From positions 2,170,001 to 2,234,000 of the forward strand of contig NC_026503.1 of NCBI RefSeq assembly GCF_000182925.2: a stretch of 64,000 nucleotides of DNA, written 5' to 3'. Positions within the stretch are counted from its first letter, which is position 1. Each line of letters begins with the position of its first letter. Made by a program: the position numbers and the translations under genes. The notes under the pieces are model-generated. The model ran no database searches and was not told the DNA's origin. It worked only from the letters and a program-made list of their open reading frames with translations. Below, piece by piece: positions 1 to 11,836 of this stretch. The DNA is from Neurospora crassa OR74A. Lineage: Eukaryota > Ascomycota > Sordariomycetes > Sordariales > Sordariaceae.

Positions 1-803
1 AGATGCTGAGAATCAAGTGCGGGAGGAGAAGGTGTGTTTAAGGTCGCTACACTTGAACTGCGTGTCCGGCCTGATCGGGCATGTTGCTGAGAAAGGACCG
101 GATGCGTTTGTGGATTTGCCGAGCTCAGTGACGGGCTTGGTGATGGCGAACCGGACCTACTGGCGGCCAGAGTTGCAGCGATCCAAGAAACCGATTTGGG
201 TTCAGAACTGGGCTTTGCGCTTGCTGGAGTAGGAGGATGAGAATGAGAGTTGTCGACTGCTTGGCTAGATAGGGAAGCTAGAGATGGCCTCCTCGAGCGC
301 ATCGCTGGTCGTTTGCTTGGCGCATGATCGTTTGCCCGCTCTTCGACATGTTGTTGTTGTTGTTGCTGTTGCGAGCTCCCGCCGGTGGCCTGGCCATGGA
401 GTTCCTGCCTGTTTGTCCTGCCGGCTGATCCAACACTTGAACTTGAAGATGGCGTTGAGGTGACCACCCGTGATGCTTCGTTCTTGGAGGTGGTTGGAGG
501 TGAGTGCTCTCTAGCAGCGAGGGTGGCTGCCAAGCGTGCCCCGTTGCTGCCACCAACTGTCCTAGAGGTTGATGTCGAAACGGACCCGGTCCCTGGAGTT
601 GGTACCCGTGAACCCCCATGAGGCCGTGGAACGGCGGTATCGCTGCCTTTAGCCGCCGTCCGTTGCTGATGTTGGAAAGCCAGTGTTGCGCCCTTGAGAG
701 CAGCAGCAAGACCGGAAGTAGCGGGATTCGTAGATGCCCCTGTCGAAGACGAGGTTGGGCTGGCAGGACCACGACCATCGCTGGAGGTTACCGAGGCAGA
801 CAT
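1..803 (-). CDS. 5' part of an IRS4-like (EH-domain family) protein, runs off the left edge
   Basis: On the minus strand a frame opens with ATG at 803-801 and stays open without a stop to base 1, giving 267 codons of the N-terminus. The visible protein is rich in Ser, Thr, Pro and Ala, with a seven-residue Gln run (around 345-370). It contains the short motif LAAALKGATLAF near residue 32 and a later SWIAATLAASRSGSPSPSPS. Such ALKGA-LAF plus repeated AATLAA motifs in a disordered Ser/Pro-rich N-terminus resemble fungal Irs4/Tax4 proteins, which bind and activate an inositol-phosphate 5-phosphatase and end in an EH domain. That EH domain would lie outside the window, so the assignment rests on short motifs from memory. 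Being an open-ended frame on the edge, it is easily missed by ORF callers. The minus-strand reading is better supported than any other frame because it alone spans the whole interval. Confidence 0.6.
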   Translation of the reverse strand, partial: MSASVTSSDGRGPASPTSSSTGASTNPATSGLAAALKGATLAFQHQQRTAAKGSDTAVPRPHGGSRVPTPGTGSVSTSTSRTVGGSNGARLAATLAAREHSPPTTSKNEASRVVTSTPSSSSSVGSAGRTNRQELHGQATGGSSQQQQQQQHVEERANDHAPSKRPAMRSRRPSLASLSSQAVDNSHSHPPTPASAKPSSEPKSVSWIAATLAASRSGSPSPSPSLSSANPQTHPVLSQQHARSGRTRSSSVATLNTPSPPALDSQH

Positions 804-1863
804 GAAGTTGGAGATTCAGGGATAGGATTGGTGTTGATAACAGCTAGAGCCTTTCGACTTGCTGCTGACGGGATATCTTGAAAGCCTCGGGTCCCCTCCA
901 CGGCGTGACAGCAAAGTGCCAAAGGCAGAAAGTAGCAGAACTGAAACTGGATCTGCGGTCTGCGTTTGGCAACGTGGGTCTTCTCTCTTGTTTTTTACGT
1001 GGACATTATGTCCAGCATAGGAGGAATAGATGGGGTCGTGGATGGATTCTAGGTTGTTTAAGCGATTGTTAGGCCGTTCGTAGGTTTGTTCGGAACCCCG
1101 GCCGGTCCAAGTGGAAACTCGGACTATCTTGACGTGCAGCTGAGTGACGACGGACAAGCTTTGGGAGTGATGCCGGCCTGAGTGATGGATGACAACATGC
1201 AACAAACAGCAAGCGAGTCCGCAAGTAGTGTAAGGCTCCAGAGGGGCAGCAGAGATGCCCCTGGAAGCGATCCCGATGATTGGCAGGCACGATTTGGCAC
1301 TTTCACTTCAAACTTTCGATCCCTTCCCGGATTGTTGTTGTCTTCCCGCTCTTTGTAAAACTGGCTGTCAGAGGTAAGTCAGTACCTACTACCTTACCAC
1401 TCATTCGACCAACCACATAACCCGTTTCCAAGGCCGTTCTGCTGATTTGGCTTGATGTTTGGAAACAGGATCGCCACAAGTGGTCTCTTCTAGCAAAAAG
1501 CATATTACCTACCTACCTCTACCGACATAGTACCTACTATTGTGTAACGTACGGTTCGTGAAGTTATCAGGTGTCAATCGAGCCCGTGTCGCGGGCACAT
1601 CCCGCCAGAGGTGTCAGCTCTATGTAATCCACGCAGGCGGTTTCAGCAGGGTCTGTGCGATGTAATAGTGGACCAATTAAGCGGGGCGCCCCTGCATAGC
1701 CGCACAGAGGCAGCAGCCAAGCTACATGCGCCCTGAACTACTACAATATGATGATCCCTGGTTCATACATGGAGATGGAGGTCCAAGCACATAAACATGA
1801 GGTGGAAGTTTCGAAAAGAAAAAAATGAAAAATGACAAAAAAGAAGATTTGATGGTCATCGTG
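804..1863. other. Intergenic, upstream of the IRS4-like gene
   Basis: No convincing gene. The interval should hold the promoter and 5' leader of the minus-strand gene ending at 803. Short open frames here have no recognisable motifs. TACCTA-type runs occur near 1505-1540, a motif common in Sordariaceae intergenic DNA. Confidence 0.5.
1837..1842 (-). terminator. RNA polymerase III terminator of tRNA-Ser
   Basis: Six A on the plus strand, hence six T on the minus strand, lie 22 nt past the tRNA 3' end; a second T-rich run follows. This is the expected Pol III stop signal. Confidence 0.75.
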
Positions 1864-1945
1864 CGACGTGGGCCTGATTCGAACAGACGCTCCCGAAGGA
1901 ACAAGATTTCTAGTCTTGCGCATTAGACCACTCTGCCACCACGCC
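1864..1945 (-). tRNA. tRNA-Ser (anticodon AGA)
   Basis: The minus strand gives an 82-nt cloverleaf. The 7-bp acceptor stem GGCGTGG/CCACGTC has one G-T pair, and the discriminator is G. The D-arm carries the A box (TGGCAGAGTGG). The anticodon stem-loop is CAAGA-CTAGAAA-TCTTG with anticodon AGA. An extra arm (GTTCCTTCGGGAGC) and a T-arm with GTTCGAATC as B box follow. The long variable arm and AGA anticodon identify a class II serine tRNA, charged by seryl-tRNA synthetase and reading UCU and, by inosine, UCC/UCA. There is no intron. A T-run lies just downstream. Confidence 0.96.
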
Positions 1946-2455
1946 AATTATTGTTTGAACAGCTTGGATGTTGTGTCTACATAGCCCGTACGGTGTGCAA
2001 CACATTGACCGAAACCATCGGACGAAAAGACAACTGGGTGGTGTTATAAATTGACCGCATTTGGATGTGAGATATTGCAAATCTGTTTTTTCTCGCTTGT
2101 CCGCGCAAGGCAGAACCGCTTAGACAGCTTCGATAACCGGAATAATTTGATGCATGGCCGATGATCGAAACAAACGACCAGAGAAATTTCCTTGAACGCT
2201 TTCCATTTCATCCACTCATCACTTCATGCTACCTACTTCATCCATACTTCTTCCCACCAACCGCTGAAACGTCCCAAAAACCCAGGTAGATGCAGTAGAA
2301 AAAAAATAATGAGACAAGAGAAGAGAAAGAGAAAAAGGCACCATATGAACGACAAAAAATCAGAAACAAAATGGGAATCGAAAGCCACAAAATAACAAGA
2401 TAACAGAGAATCCATCCAAACCAAGCGTAACCATACCGTATCCCAATCCTTACAC
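1946..2455. other. Intergenic between tRNA-Ser and ase1 3' end
   Basis: About 510 bp of ordinary composition. It should contain the ase1 3' UTR (minus strand, just left of 2456) and the 5' flank of the tRNA gene. Purine-rich plus-strand stretch at 2295-2340. No gene seen. Confidence 0.5.
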
Positions 2456-4976
2456 TCAGTGATAATGAGAATACCCATCCTCATCAGCCCATTCGTTTTG
2501 CCCGCCCATAATCCTATCCCCATCAGCATCCACCAAGGCGACACGGCCTGCATGCGCCGGTGGTTGCAGTCCGCTCTGCTTCATTGCTCGTAATTGCGCC
2601 GCTTGCTGAAGCTGGCTAAACCCAAGTTGCGACTGGCTATGTTGGCTAGCATGCGACTGAGGCCGTGAATCATCCGGCGTCGACCGTCTGAAGCCTCCCA
2701 GACTGCGAGCCCCCCGCACCTTATGCAGGTATAGATTTCCAGCCTCTTCCTCAAGATCTGAACCGTCCTCGTACGTCTGCCAGTTCTCGGACTCCGACAC
2801 CGCCGAGCCTGCAGATTCACGGTCGGAGACTTGGCGCACAGGAGGAGGTGGTGCTTGAGGCAAATGCTTGAACGATGACTGTGATGCAGTATAGGAAGTC
2901 AAAGAAGAATGGGAAGTGCGAGATGTGTGCGAAGAGATCGAGTTGGAATGACCAGGCCGAGTGGAGGACCTGGAGGAGCCCCTATCATCGTACATATCTT
3001 CCGCCTCAACTTCCCGAATAAGGGTGATGCTCGACCTAAGATTAGCACCATTGTAAGGGTTGTTCGGCTTCTCGAGATCCGGAGGTGGTAGGAGGGAACG
3101 CATCTTGGGCGGCGGGGCTCTCAGTAATGGAGCGCCCCGGAGCGTTCCGGTCCCATCCACCCTCGATTCCGGCCGACCAGTGATACGGTCTACCGGAGCG
3201 CTGTTGATAAAAGTAAGGTTTGAAAGGGGCGCTCGAGCTGGAAGACGGGTCGGGCTACCGGACTTCCCATTGATAGTCGCGCTCCTTGTCGGGAGTGACG
3301 GAGTGCTAGCGCTTGGTGTCTTGGTAGGGCTTCTTGGTGGTTGTCCCCTCAATGCGTGGGCACTATCAGCACGGCTCAAAGTGGCGGCCCTTTCTCTGGG
3401 CTTGGCTGCCGAAGCAGATACGCCGGGAGTCTTGGGTCTGCTCGTCCCAAGCCCGGTCTTGGGGTCTTCCTCCTCAACGGAATCGAGGAACCGTTCTCCG
3501 TGAACCAGGAATGGCCGGTCATATTCCCCCTCCCATTGTTCCAAAGCCTTGCGGAGATCCACCGTAACCTTGGGCAACTCCTTTGCAATGCGCTTCCTCA
3601 TTTTCTCTTCCCGAAGAAGCTTGCCAGGATCGCGCCTCTCGCCCTTCTGGCCCTTCATCAACAAGCGTGAAGCATCCTGGCTTGAAGCTGCCAGTTCCTC
3701 GCGGTCAGCAACAAGGCTCTTGTACTTGTCAACAAGAGACAGCAACGGAGCTCTCTGCTCTTTCAAGGTCTCTAAACGAGCGATTTCGCGCTCGTGTGCC
3801 TCCAGCAGAGCATCGCTGTAGACGTCAGAGAAGGCTGGGGTGAACTCGAGCATCTCATCCTCAGAGTAGTACAGAGCATCCCACAGCCCTTGGAGCTTGA
3901 CGCGAGCATCCTCAATGAAAATGTGCATGTTCTGGCGCTTCAGCTCGTTCATGCGCCCCAGCTCGTCTTCAAACTCGTGGATTTGTCGCAAACCGCAGCC
4001 ACGGTTGCTGTTAAGGAAGGCCTTGCGCACACTCTCGTCCACCCCAAGCTTTTCCCAGAGTTCTCCAACTGTCGCTTTGAGATTGGCCAGACGGTTTTCT
4101 CGGTTCTTCTTCTCGTCGGCCAGCTTGTCTTTCTTGGCTCGGAGTCGTTCAATGTCCACTTGGTGAAGACCCAACTGCTCTGGCGCATCCCGGTAGTACT
4201 TGACTATAGCACCATCCGTTTGCGCTTGTGGCGTCCCAAGCTCAGCCCACAGCTGGATAATATCTTCTGACACAGACTTGACGGCTGCGACCCGGCGAGT
4301 GTACTCCTCAAAGACTCTGGTGAACTCCTCATCCAGCTTCTGCACATATGAGTCGGTCAAATCGAAAGTTGTCGATACTGGCTGATCGGGTCCGGTAGGT
4401 GGTAGTTCGAGCTTCACAAAGCCTGGTTCCAGGTGTAACGAGTACGATTCAAGGGCTTGCGCCAATTCTGCCACAGTGTCAGTAAAAGTCTGTGGTTTTT
4501 GCGGGAAGAGCTGGCGGAAAACGTACTCTTGATCTCCTCGTACCGCTCTCTGTGCGCCCTGGCTACCTGACTGTGCTTTTCTTGGAGACTCTGGATACAT
4601 TGGACGAGTGGGTATGTGACCGTGAGTCCATCGTCTTCGAGTGACCGCCGGGCCTTCTTGGTGTCATCCATGGCCGCTTCCATTTGTCGGATTGTTGTGA
4701 TTATCCCCTGGGCCTCCTCAATCATCTCCTGCTTCTCGTTTGTCACTCGGCGCACCTGATTCTGCAGTGTCTCAGAGAGAGCTGCAAAAAGCTTGTATGA
4801 GAGCGGATTAGCCGATGCTCGCCGTGCCTTGTGCGCAATTGTCGCCTCTGCTTGTTCTTGCTCACCTCGGCTTCTCTATGCTCGCGATCATTGTGGGCAA
4901 CACCGATTTCGTCAAATAGGCCATGCAACTGACCGACAATGGTGTTGACCTGTTGCGCCAGGTAGCTGGTATCCAT
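2456..4976 (-). CDS. ase1: Ase1/PRC1/MAP65 microtubule-associated protein (3 exons, 795 aa)
   Basis: Minus-strand gene, join of 4976-4866, 4791-4527 and 4467-2456 (111+265+2012 nt, 795 codons plus stop). Intron 1 (4865-4792, 74 nt) has donor GTGAGC, a CTAAT branch site and acceptor ACAAG. Intron 2 (4526-4468, 59 nt) has donor GTACGT, branch CTGAC and acceptor GGCAG. The joined N-terminus reads ...REAE-LFAALSETLQNQVRRVT..., then YEEIK-KLAQALESYSLHLEP, typical of Ase1. The protein is largely helical and coiled-coil for about 450 residues, with the MAP65 signature region (WEKLGVDESVRKAFLNSNRG, then a DALYYSEDEMLEFTPAF stretch). A basic Ser/Pro-rich C-terminal tail follows, as expected for the microtubule-binding and CDK-regulated tail. 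Ase1 dimers crosslink antiparallel spindle microtubules in the anaphase midzone. The start at 4976 gives the conserved short N-terminal exon. Family identity is secure; the exon edges are my reading. Confidence 0.93.
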
Positions 4977-7900
4977 GTTGGGTAGACTGTTATTCTCTCG
5001 GATTTGGTAAAACGAGTGTGGGCGGTATGAGCAGTATGGTAAAGGTGACGGCGGTGAGGGTGTCGTCGTCTGGCGGGAGCGTCGTGTCGAACAGGACGTG
5101 GTCGCTAATTCAGGCGCGGGGCGTGCCGATAGGGTGATATTCGGCTGCAGCAAGAGGCCTAAAGTATGCGACTTATGACGTGCAGCTGGGACTTTGGGTG
5201 CTTCTGGGCTGCAGCTATGAGGTCTGAAACTACACGGCGGGCAGCTGGGTTTACACAAGTCGAGTCGACGGGAGATTCCACCGCAGCAGGCGGGTCGAAA
5301 GTATATCAATGCGATGCGCTCAAGTCAAGAGGCATACAGACATTCCATGCAGAGGGGAAGGAAGAACAAGCGACGGTGGATGAGGTCGCAGGAAGAAGTA
5401 AGAACCTAAAGAATGCGCACTGAAAGCGACGGTGGGTGAGGATGTGGTGATGAGAAAAGAAAGTTGGAGGAAAAGGGAGAGAAATGGCGGAAAGAAGGAA
5501 GTAGTGACAAGGTGGTGAATAGTCCCAGGAACAATTGAGGAAACGACGGGTTGTGGCCGAAGCTTTTGACGGTTGTGAGATGGATGCACTTTTTCGCTCT
5601 GAATTTGGGTTCGACACTACTGAGACTCTTGGGTACTTTTTAGGTACGTACGTAAGTACCTAGGTGGTGTACATGGCAGAGTAGCCCGTGTATTACCTAC
5701 CTCTCTCTCTCTCTTTCTCTACCTCTATTCGACAGGATCCGGGTCCAACCACCAACCACTCAGCCCACCTCACTGGCTTTTTTTTTTCTTTCTCAGTGTT
5801 TGCGACGGACAGAGAGGACGGCCTGGCGTGCGGCTGTTTGGCGCCTGTTCCTCGTCGTATCCAGAGCAACGCCCGCTTTTAGTGTCAGCTCCCGATGCGC
5901 CCCACAGCACGTCTCCACTCGTCAGAGTCCTCCCGTTAACTTGCCCCGGCCTGGATTCGGGTCCCAGCAGAGGGACGATAAGTGGAAGCACAGCACGGTA
6001 AGCAGTCTTCGGTTTCCAGCGCCTTGATATTCGTGGGATTGTGAGCGACGAACTCAAGGGAAATGAATGTCTCAGGAGGAGAAGAACTGCAGGTGATGCG
6101 ATAAAGTCCGGGCTGGAAGGGAGAGAGCCTCAGACGGTAGGTCCAAGCCATGATGAAACCTCCTCCCCTCCTCTCCTCCTTGCATAGGTAGGTACCTACA
6201 TACATAGTACACCTCCAAGTCTTGGCCCTGATGGCTCAGCTTGGGACAAGAGCTTCCTGAGAGCCCACAACTACCTAAGCCCACCACGCCCACACACCGC
6301 AACCGTCTAGCGCCCCAAGGCCTCCTTCCAATGATCCACTTCGTCCTGTTCCTTGCTTTGAAACGTTCCCGTTACCCCTCCTGCCCGCCATTGCACACCC
6401 GAACCTTCGGGGGCCGGGCCTCCGCGTCTAATTCGGACCAATCTTCGGTTCAAGTTGTCTTCCTTGCTTTTCATCCCTCGTGCGGTGCCTCTCTCTTGCT
6501 TGCTGTCTTATCTTTTCACTCGGCAACAACAAAGTGATGTCCGTAACCGTAGCTTCGGAACCACCATCCTTTGTTCCTGATGCACCCATAGCTTGCGACA
6601 TCTCCCATGCAGCAAGCAGCCAGCAGCCATCCCTAGGTTCGAATAGAGCGATTGGATGTCTATCAGATGCACACTGCAGGCAAGTGGAAGGTAAGGACTT
6701 AGAGGTCGCAGTTGCGTTCAACAAACCAACGAATCCATCCAATGGCGGTTGACAGAACAAAGGATGTCAAACTTGATCAAAACACACCATCTTCTTCCAT
6801 GCATATGTATCCTATGTATTTCTAGTCAGGGCATCGGTGATTCAAAGATAGGCAAGGTACTTTACCTGAGACGACGCAGGAGGCCTGCCGACTTACATAA
6901 AAACCACAAACAAACATCGGTGCCAGTTTTATATATCTGAGGGGGACCTCTCTTACCCACTTCAATCCCCCCCCCCCCCCAGGCTCAAACCGTACTTGTT
7001 GTTGTTTACTTTTACCCAACCAGCAGTGTCTGTTGATTGATGGCTGGTGGAGATCAACCCTCCATCATCTTTCAGGTCCATCTTTTCTTGTTTTTTTTTG
7101 TTTTTTTTTCCTGTGAACAAAAGCAGATGCAAGTCATCAACATCGAATGACAGCGCCTAACTCAGCTCGTCCATGCCGATTCTGCAGTTCAGGTCTCCCA
7201 TCTTGCGCCGCACCTACAATCAGGCTACTGTACCTCCAGTCTACCTCCTACGTACCTGCCTAGCTACATACCAGCTTACAAGCTTACGTACGTACCTACT
7301 ACCCCTCCAAGCGCTCCCGCCTCCAACCAGATTCCCCCGCTCTCGTCTTCCTCCAGCCTCCTCGATTCTTCAAACAACACCCTCCCATCGAATCAGAGCT
7401 CGTGAACGCCCAAGTTGCATCTCCGCAAGCATAAAGTATCGAGCCACCAACATCATGCCCGCAACGCTCCTCATGCCGAACCCGGCAGTAAAGAAACCAA
7501 TGCTAGACCGAGGCCGAGAGCCTTGCCTTCCTTGGTGCCCGAAACCTGTCTCTCAATCATACACACACTGTAAAAAAAAAAAAAAAATGAAGCTAATGTA
7601 TACTAACGATTGCAGCATTAAACATCCGATGAGCTAGTGGGGTTTTGCTTGGCTGACGTACTTGACGCGGAGAAGTCTTCCGTGAAAAGAAAGAGAGAAA
7701 AAAAAGATATTAAAAACAGATACAAAAGTAAGATTGTGAACCGCTGCTATTTCCTTTGGAACTTTTCATCATGATTGAAAAGACAACTGGGGCCGAGTAG
7801 TACGGATATCTAAAGTTACACATGCCAACACATCTGTTTGGTAAGACGTGGTTCTAGACCTTTTCTGGAAGTGGAAGTGGAAGGCAGACACGTGGTACTT

Positions 7901-8320
7901 GAGTAGTATGTTTTCTTTCAGTTCCCAGGCGTTCGGCCGTTGCGGGAAAAGAAAACATGACATGATTTGAGTCAACACTAAGGTCAGGAACAAACCTAAA
8001 AAGAAGAACCATTGGATTCCACTGATCTGCAGATTTAACAAAGTTCGTCGTAAGTGCTCCACAGTACTGTTATAGTTGGAGCGTATGTTCTTTAGTCTCG
8101 TTGATCGATCGACCGTACTGAGCAATAAGAAATATGTCAGTCGTATCTCAACATTACGGAACAAGGCACACTCACAAGGAGCCAAGACGAGGAAATAATG
8201 CCCCTTTTGTTCTGTAAACAAACCTACGATGGGCGATGCATAGTAGTCCACAAACTCGGACTTTCTTTTGTACTCCATATAGCTTCTAACATAGTTCTTA
8301 TCACAAACTCACCACGCTCT
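4977..8320. other. Long intergenic region between ase1 and EFL1
   Basis: Over 3.3 kb without a gene I can support. It should hold the ase1 promoter and leader on the right of 4976 and the EFL1 3' UTR on the left of 8321. Low-complexity tracts: a CT run near 5701-5722, 14 C at 6967-6980, T-rich runs near 7085-7110 and 16 A at 7572-7587. TACCTA/ACGTACGT motifs cluster at 5640-5665, 6185-6205 and 7240-7305. Several open frames of 60-170 codons exist but have no family motifs. A non-coding RNA or large 5' leader cannot be excluded. Confidence 0.5.
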
Positions 8321-11300
8321 CTACCTCTTCAAAGTCTTTTGCTTTTCCGCATTAGTAGCCACATTCCTCCCTTCCACCAACAACCCCTTTCTCCTGCGCA
8401 CACTATCCATATACCTCTTGGCCACATTCTCCCTGTCGCCAAACTCGCCCAGGTCCTCCAAGTCGTCTTCGGTGAAGGGCACCCAGAAGGGATCCTCGTC
8501 CAGGATCTCGTAACCCGTGAAGATCAGCTGCGGCTGCGCGGCGCCCGAGGTGCGCTTGCGCATGTCGTCGGCGAACCCGAACGACTCGGCCACGGGCAGC
8601 AGGGCCTGGATAGTGAAAAAGGGCGTGCCTTCGTTCATGGCTTCCGACTGCACGCGGCCGCGGCGGCGGGTGAGCACGTCGTAGACACGGCCTAGGACTT
8701 CGGCTTTGTGGACGTTAGTATGAGTAACTTGACTTGTGGGGAGAAGGATGTGGGGGACAAGAAAAAATGGATAAAAGAAGAACTTACTGCTCGCTTGAAT
8801 CTCGCACGAGTACATGGCCAACATCAAGCGCGGCGACCAGTCCAAGAATCCCTTGTGAATCGACTGCTGCACCGTCTTGATAACCTCACCCGTCAAGCGG
8901 CCGATCCTGTCACGCGCCGACGAGGCCTCGTCGTCCTCTGTCTGCGCCACCAGAACATCCTCCACGAAGACGGCGATGCCCTGCACGGGCTCGTTGCAAA
9001 GCGGCCCTTGCTGCGTGGCCAGCTGGAAACCGTACATGATCTTATCGCTGAAGTGGGCTGGGTGCAGCTTCTCGTCGCCCGTGGGCGCCTGATTGCGGAT
9101 CTTGTCGGCCGAAAAGGCCTTGCTGAAGAGCTGGTCCTTGGTGGCGTCGACGAGAATGTTGGCGCCCGTTCTGCGCGGGCCAAAAGAGGCGATGCGGTCG
9201 ATCACGTCCTTCCAAGCCTCCTTGTCTTTGACGCCGTCGAGCTGGGCCTGGAGCTGCTTCTTGAGCTCCTCGGGCGTGAGGGTGGTGGCGGCTTGGGACA
9301 CCTCCTCGTCTTCTTCAATCTTGACGTCCGACGGGGTGCCGTTCTCCAACGTAGCCTCTTCTACAGAGGGTGACTCGGTGCCGTCCTCGACGCCAGCCGC
9401 CTTGCGGTCCGTGTACAGCCGCTTGATGCCGGCGGAGTTCTTCTGGAGGAATTCAGTTACGGGGGCCGGGAGGGGCCTGACGCGCAGGGTCACCGTCACT
9501 TGCCTGGAGCTCGTGACGCCGACAACCACACCGCGGCCGAGTTCCTTGTTCACTGGAGGGCGCATCTCTTCGGCACGAACGATCGTCTCCCGGTACGGCA
9601 CAATGGGCGCACCGGCTTGGATCTCGCATCGCGCAAACCGCTCGCGCAGATCCGTCAGGCAGCGTTCGAGATGCAATTCGCCGGCAGTAGAGAGGACGTG
9701 CTCGCCACTGGAGAAGTGCTCATACTCAGCGCACGGATCGCTCTGGACAAGGAGGTGAAGACCCTGAATCATCTTGTCCAGGTCATAGGGGTTGACAGGC
9801 TCAAGAGCGACACGAACAATGGGGCGACCGGCCAGGTTGGCGATACCAGCCAAGTTGACCGAGCCCTCGAGCTGGCTGCAGAGCGTTCCGGACTTGAGAA
9901 GGCCGCTGCCTTCGAGACCGCGAATACCGAACACGACACCAGCTGGGACGGAGGGAAGGGCTTCGAGATTGCGACCCATGAGCATGTAGAGAGCGGTAAC
10001 CGTCACCTTCTTCGGGACGGGTTGGGCATGAGGATCAGCCGGGGAGAACTTTGGGGGCAACACATAGATCTCGTCGCCAACGGATAGAGTGCCCGAGTAG
10101 ATACGGGCAAAACCGATGAGATGCTCCGCTTCGACGGGCTTCTCCTCGAGTTCCGGCACGGCATTGTCGGTCAAGGAGGTGCTGGTGAAGGCGTTGGCCA
10201 GGTCGTTCATGTCAGGGTCACCGTCGGCGCCTCCTTGGGCACGAATGGCTTCGGCGCGCTTCTTTCTCGCCAGCTCTCGAGCCTCCTCAGGGCTAAGCGG
10301 TCCGCGGCGCCTGTTCTCCGGCAGCTCGCTTTCAGGCACGGATATCATCTTGCTAACATATGCAACCATAGGCTCAGATGGATCTTTTTTGAACGAGACC
10401 ATGGCATCTTTGACCTTGGGATCGATGTGGTCCGCGCCGGGTACGCTTGCCAGGAGGTCTGGGAGACGGTCCGCCTGAGCTGCTTTGGGCGAAGGCAATG
10501 ACTCCACCACTGAGACGAGCAAAGCCGTAGAGAGAGGCAACCAAGAAGCAAACACCGTGGTAAGGAGTAGTTTGGGATCCCGAGAGCGGAGGATGTGGGG
10601 CGGTACACTGAGGTTCAAGGACTTGGTGATCTTCTCCAAAAGAGCGGGATCACCCTTACCGGAGTCACCACCAACCGTGGCCTGGTAGACAGCCCAAATT
10701 GGCTCCAGAACCAACTGGACAAAGATGGGCTTTAGAGGTCTGCCCTTAAGATGCTTAGGCCCAAGTACCTTTTTGGTCTTGGGATCCATGTAGAAGTTGC
10801 CCCAGAGAACCTTTTCCAGCAAGCCACGCTTGATGCCGAGCTTCTTCTCGTACATGCCGGCAAACTGGCGAACAGTAAAAGCCCAGCCGTCGATGGCACT
10901 GCCAAAAATAACGTTGTTCTTCTCTGGCGCAAAGTAAATCTCCTCGTCGTCTTTTTCCTGGAACTGAAGCTCGCCGGAGTCAGGTTGACCGGCAGCTATT
11001 TGAGCCTCCTTGGCCGCGGCGGCAGCCACTCTTTCCTCCATCCGGTCACGCCAGTTGAGATCTTCTTCCATGCGCTCACCTTGGAAGAAGCTTCCAAGAA
11101 CTGCGTTGACTTGCTCGAGAATTTTGCTGAGGTGGATATAAGCCTCGCCCGGGGTCATCTTCAACTCGGTAACCAAGCGGTCGATTTTGTTGATAACAAG
11201 AAGGGGCTTGAGCTTCTCGGTCCATGCTTGGCGCAACACGGTTACTGTCTGACTGCAGACGCCTTCGACAGCATCGACCAGAACAACGGCACCGTCACAA

Positions 11301-11836
11301 AGGCGAGAAGCAGTGGACACTTCACTGCTGAAATCGATATGTCCGGGGGAGTCGATCAGGTTGATCAAGTACTCCTTGGCCTCGGGAGTAGCGTCAGGAG
11401 CCGACCTCCTCAACATGGAGAAGTATAGTGAAATGGCTGAAGACTCCATGGTGATACCTCTTTGCTGTTCATCCGGCCGGGAATCGAGATAGCGAATCTT
11501 TCCGGCGAGTTTTGGTGAGATGATGCCATTGGTGGCGAGAAGGGCATCTGTGAGTGATGTTTTCCCATGGTCCTAAGGAAGATGAAGTGTAAGTCTCTGT
11601 AGCAACAACACAGATAGATCTAGGCTAGGTACGTTGCTTAGGTATCGGGAATACATACAACGTGAGCCAAGATACAAATCTGAAAAAAAAAAAGGATAGT
11701 TAGCTTGAGGCCCTCGAACTGAAGTCTTGCTGGGGTTTACACAAGGATGCATATCACATGCAGCTCAACTTACATTCCTCACGTCGTCGGCATTTTGTTG
11801 GAGCTTGGCCAGCTTTTCTGGCTGGACAACAGGCAT
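8321..11836 (-). CDS. efl1: EFL1/Ria1 elongation factor-like GTPase (4 exons, 1083 aa)
   Basis: Minus-strand gene, join of 11836-11774, 11679-11659, 11572-8788 and 8703-8321 (63+21+2785+383 nt, 1083 codons plus stop). Introns: 11773-11680 (94 nt), 11658-11573 (86 nt) and 8787-8704 (84 nt, GTAAGT...ACTAAC...AAAG). The last intron is a multiple of three without an in-frame stop, so an ORF scan reads through it; removing it restores CEIQAS-TEVLGRVYDVL. G-domain motifs: G1 AHVDHGKTS split by intron 2 (about residues 26-34), RGIT at 66-69, DSPGH at 102-106, NKID at 156-159. EF-2-like domains II-V follow, with an acidic insertion (about 690-720) typical of EFL1 rather than EF-2. EFL1 works with SBDS/Sdo1 in the cytoplasm to release eIF6/Tif6 from late pre-60S subunits. 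The 7-codon second exon makes automatic calls likely to truncate the G1 motif. Divergent to eif3l, so the two may share control. Confidence 0.95.

Noticed and set aside
278-778. 166-codon minus-strand open frame
   Set aside because: It overlaps the IRS4-like frame in another phase and reads as low-complexity Pro/His/Gln/Arg; the longer frame starting at 803 is better.
7173-7637. 154-codon plus-strand open frame with a KKKKK run
   Set aside because: Passes through a poly-A tract, no domain, composition like intergenic DNA.
7769-8278. 169-codon minus-strand open frame
   Set aside because: Lies directly downstream of the EFL1 stop, most likely its 3' UTR; no recognisable motif.
9093-9758. Plus-strand open frames of about 220 codons inside EFL1
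   Set aside because: Antisense shadows of the EFL1 coding sequence.
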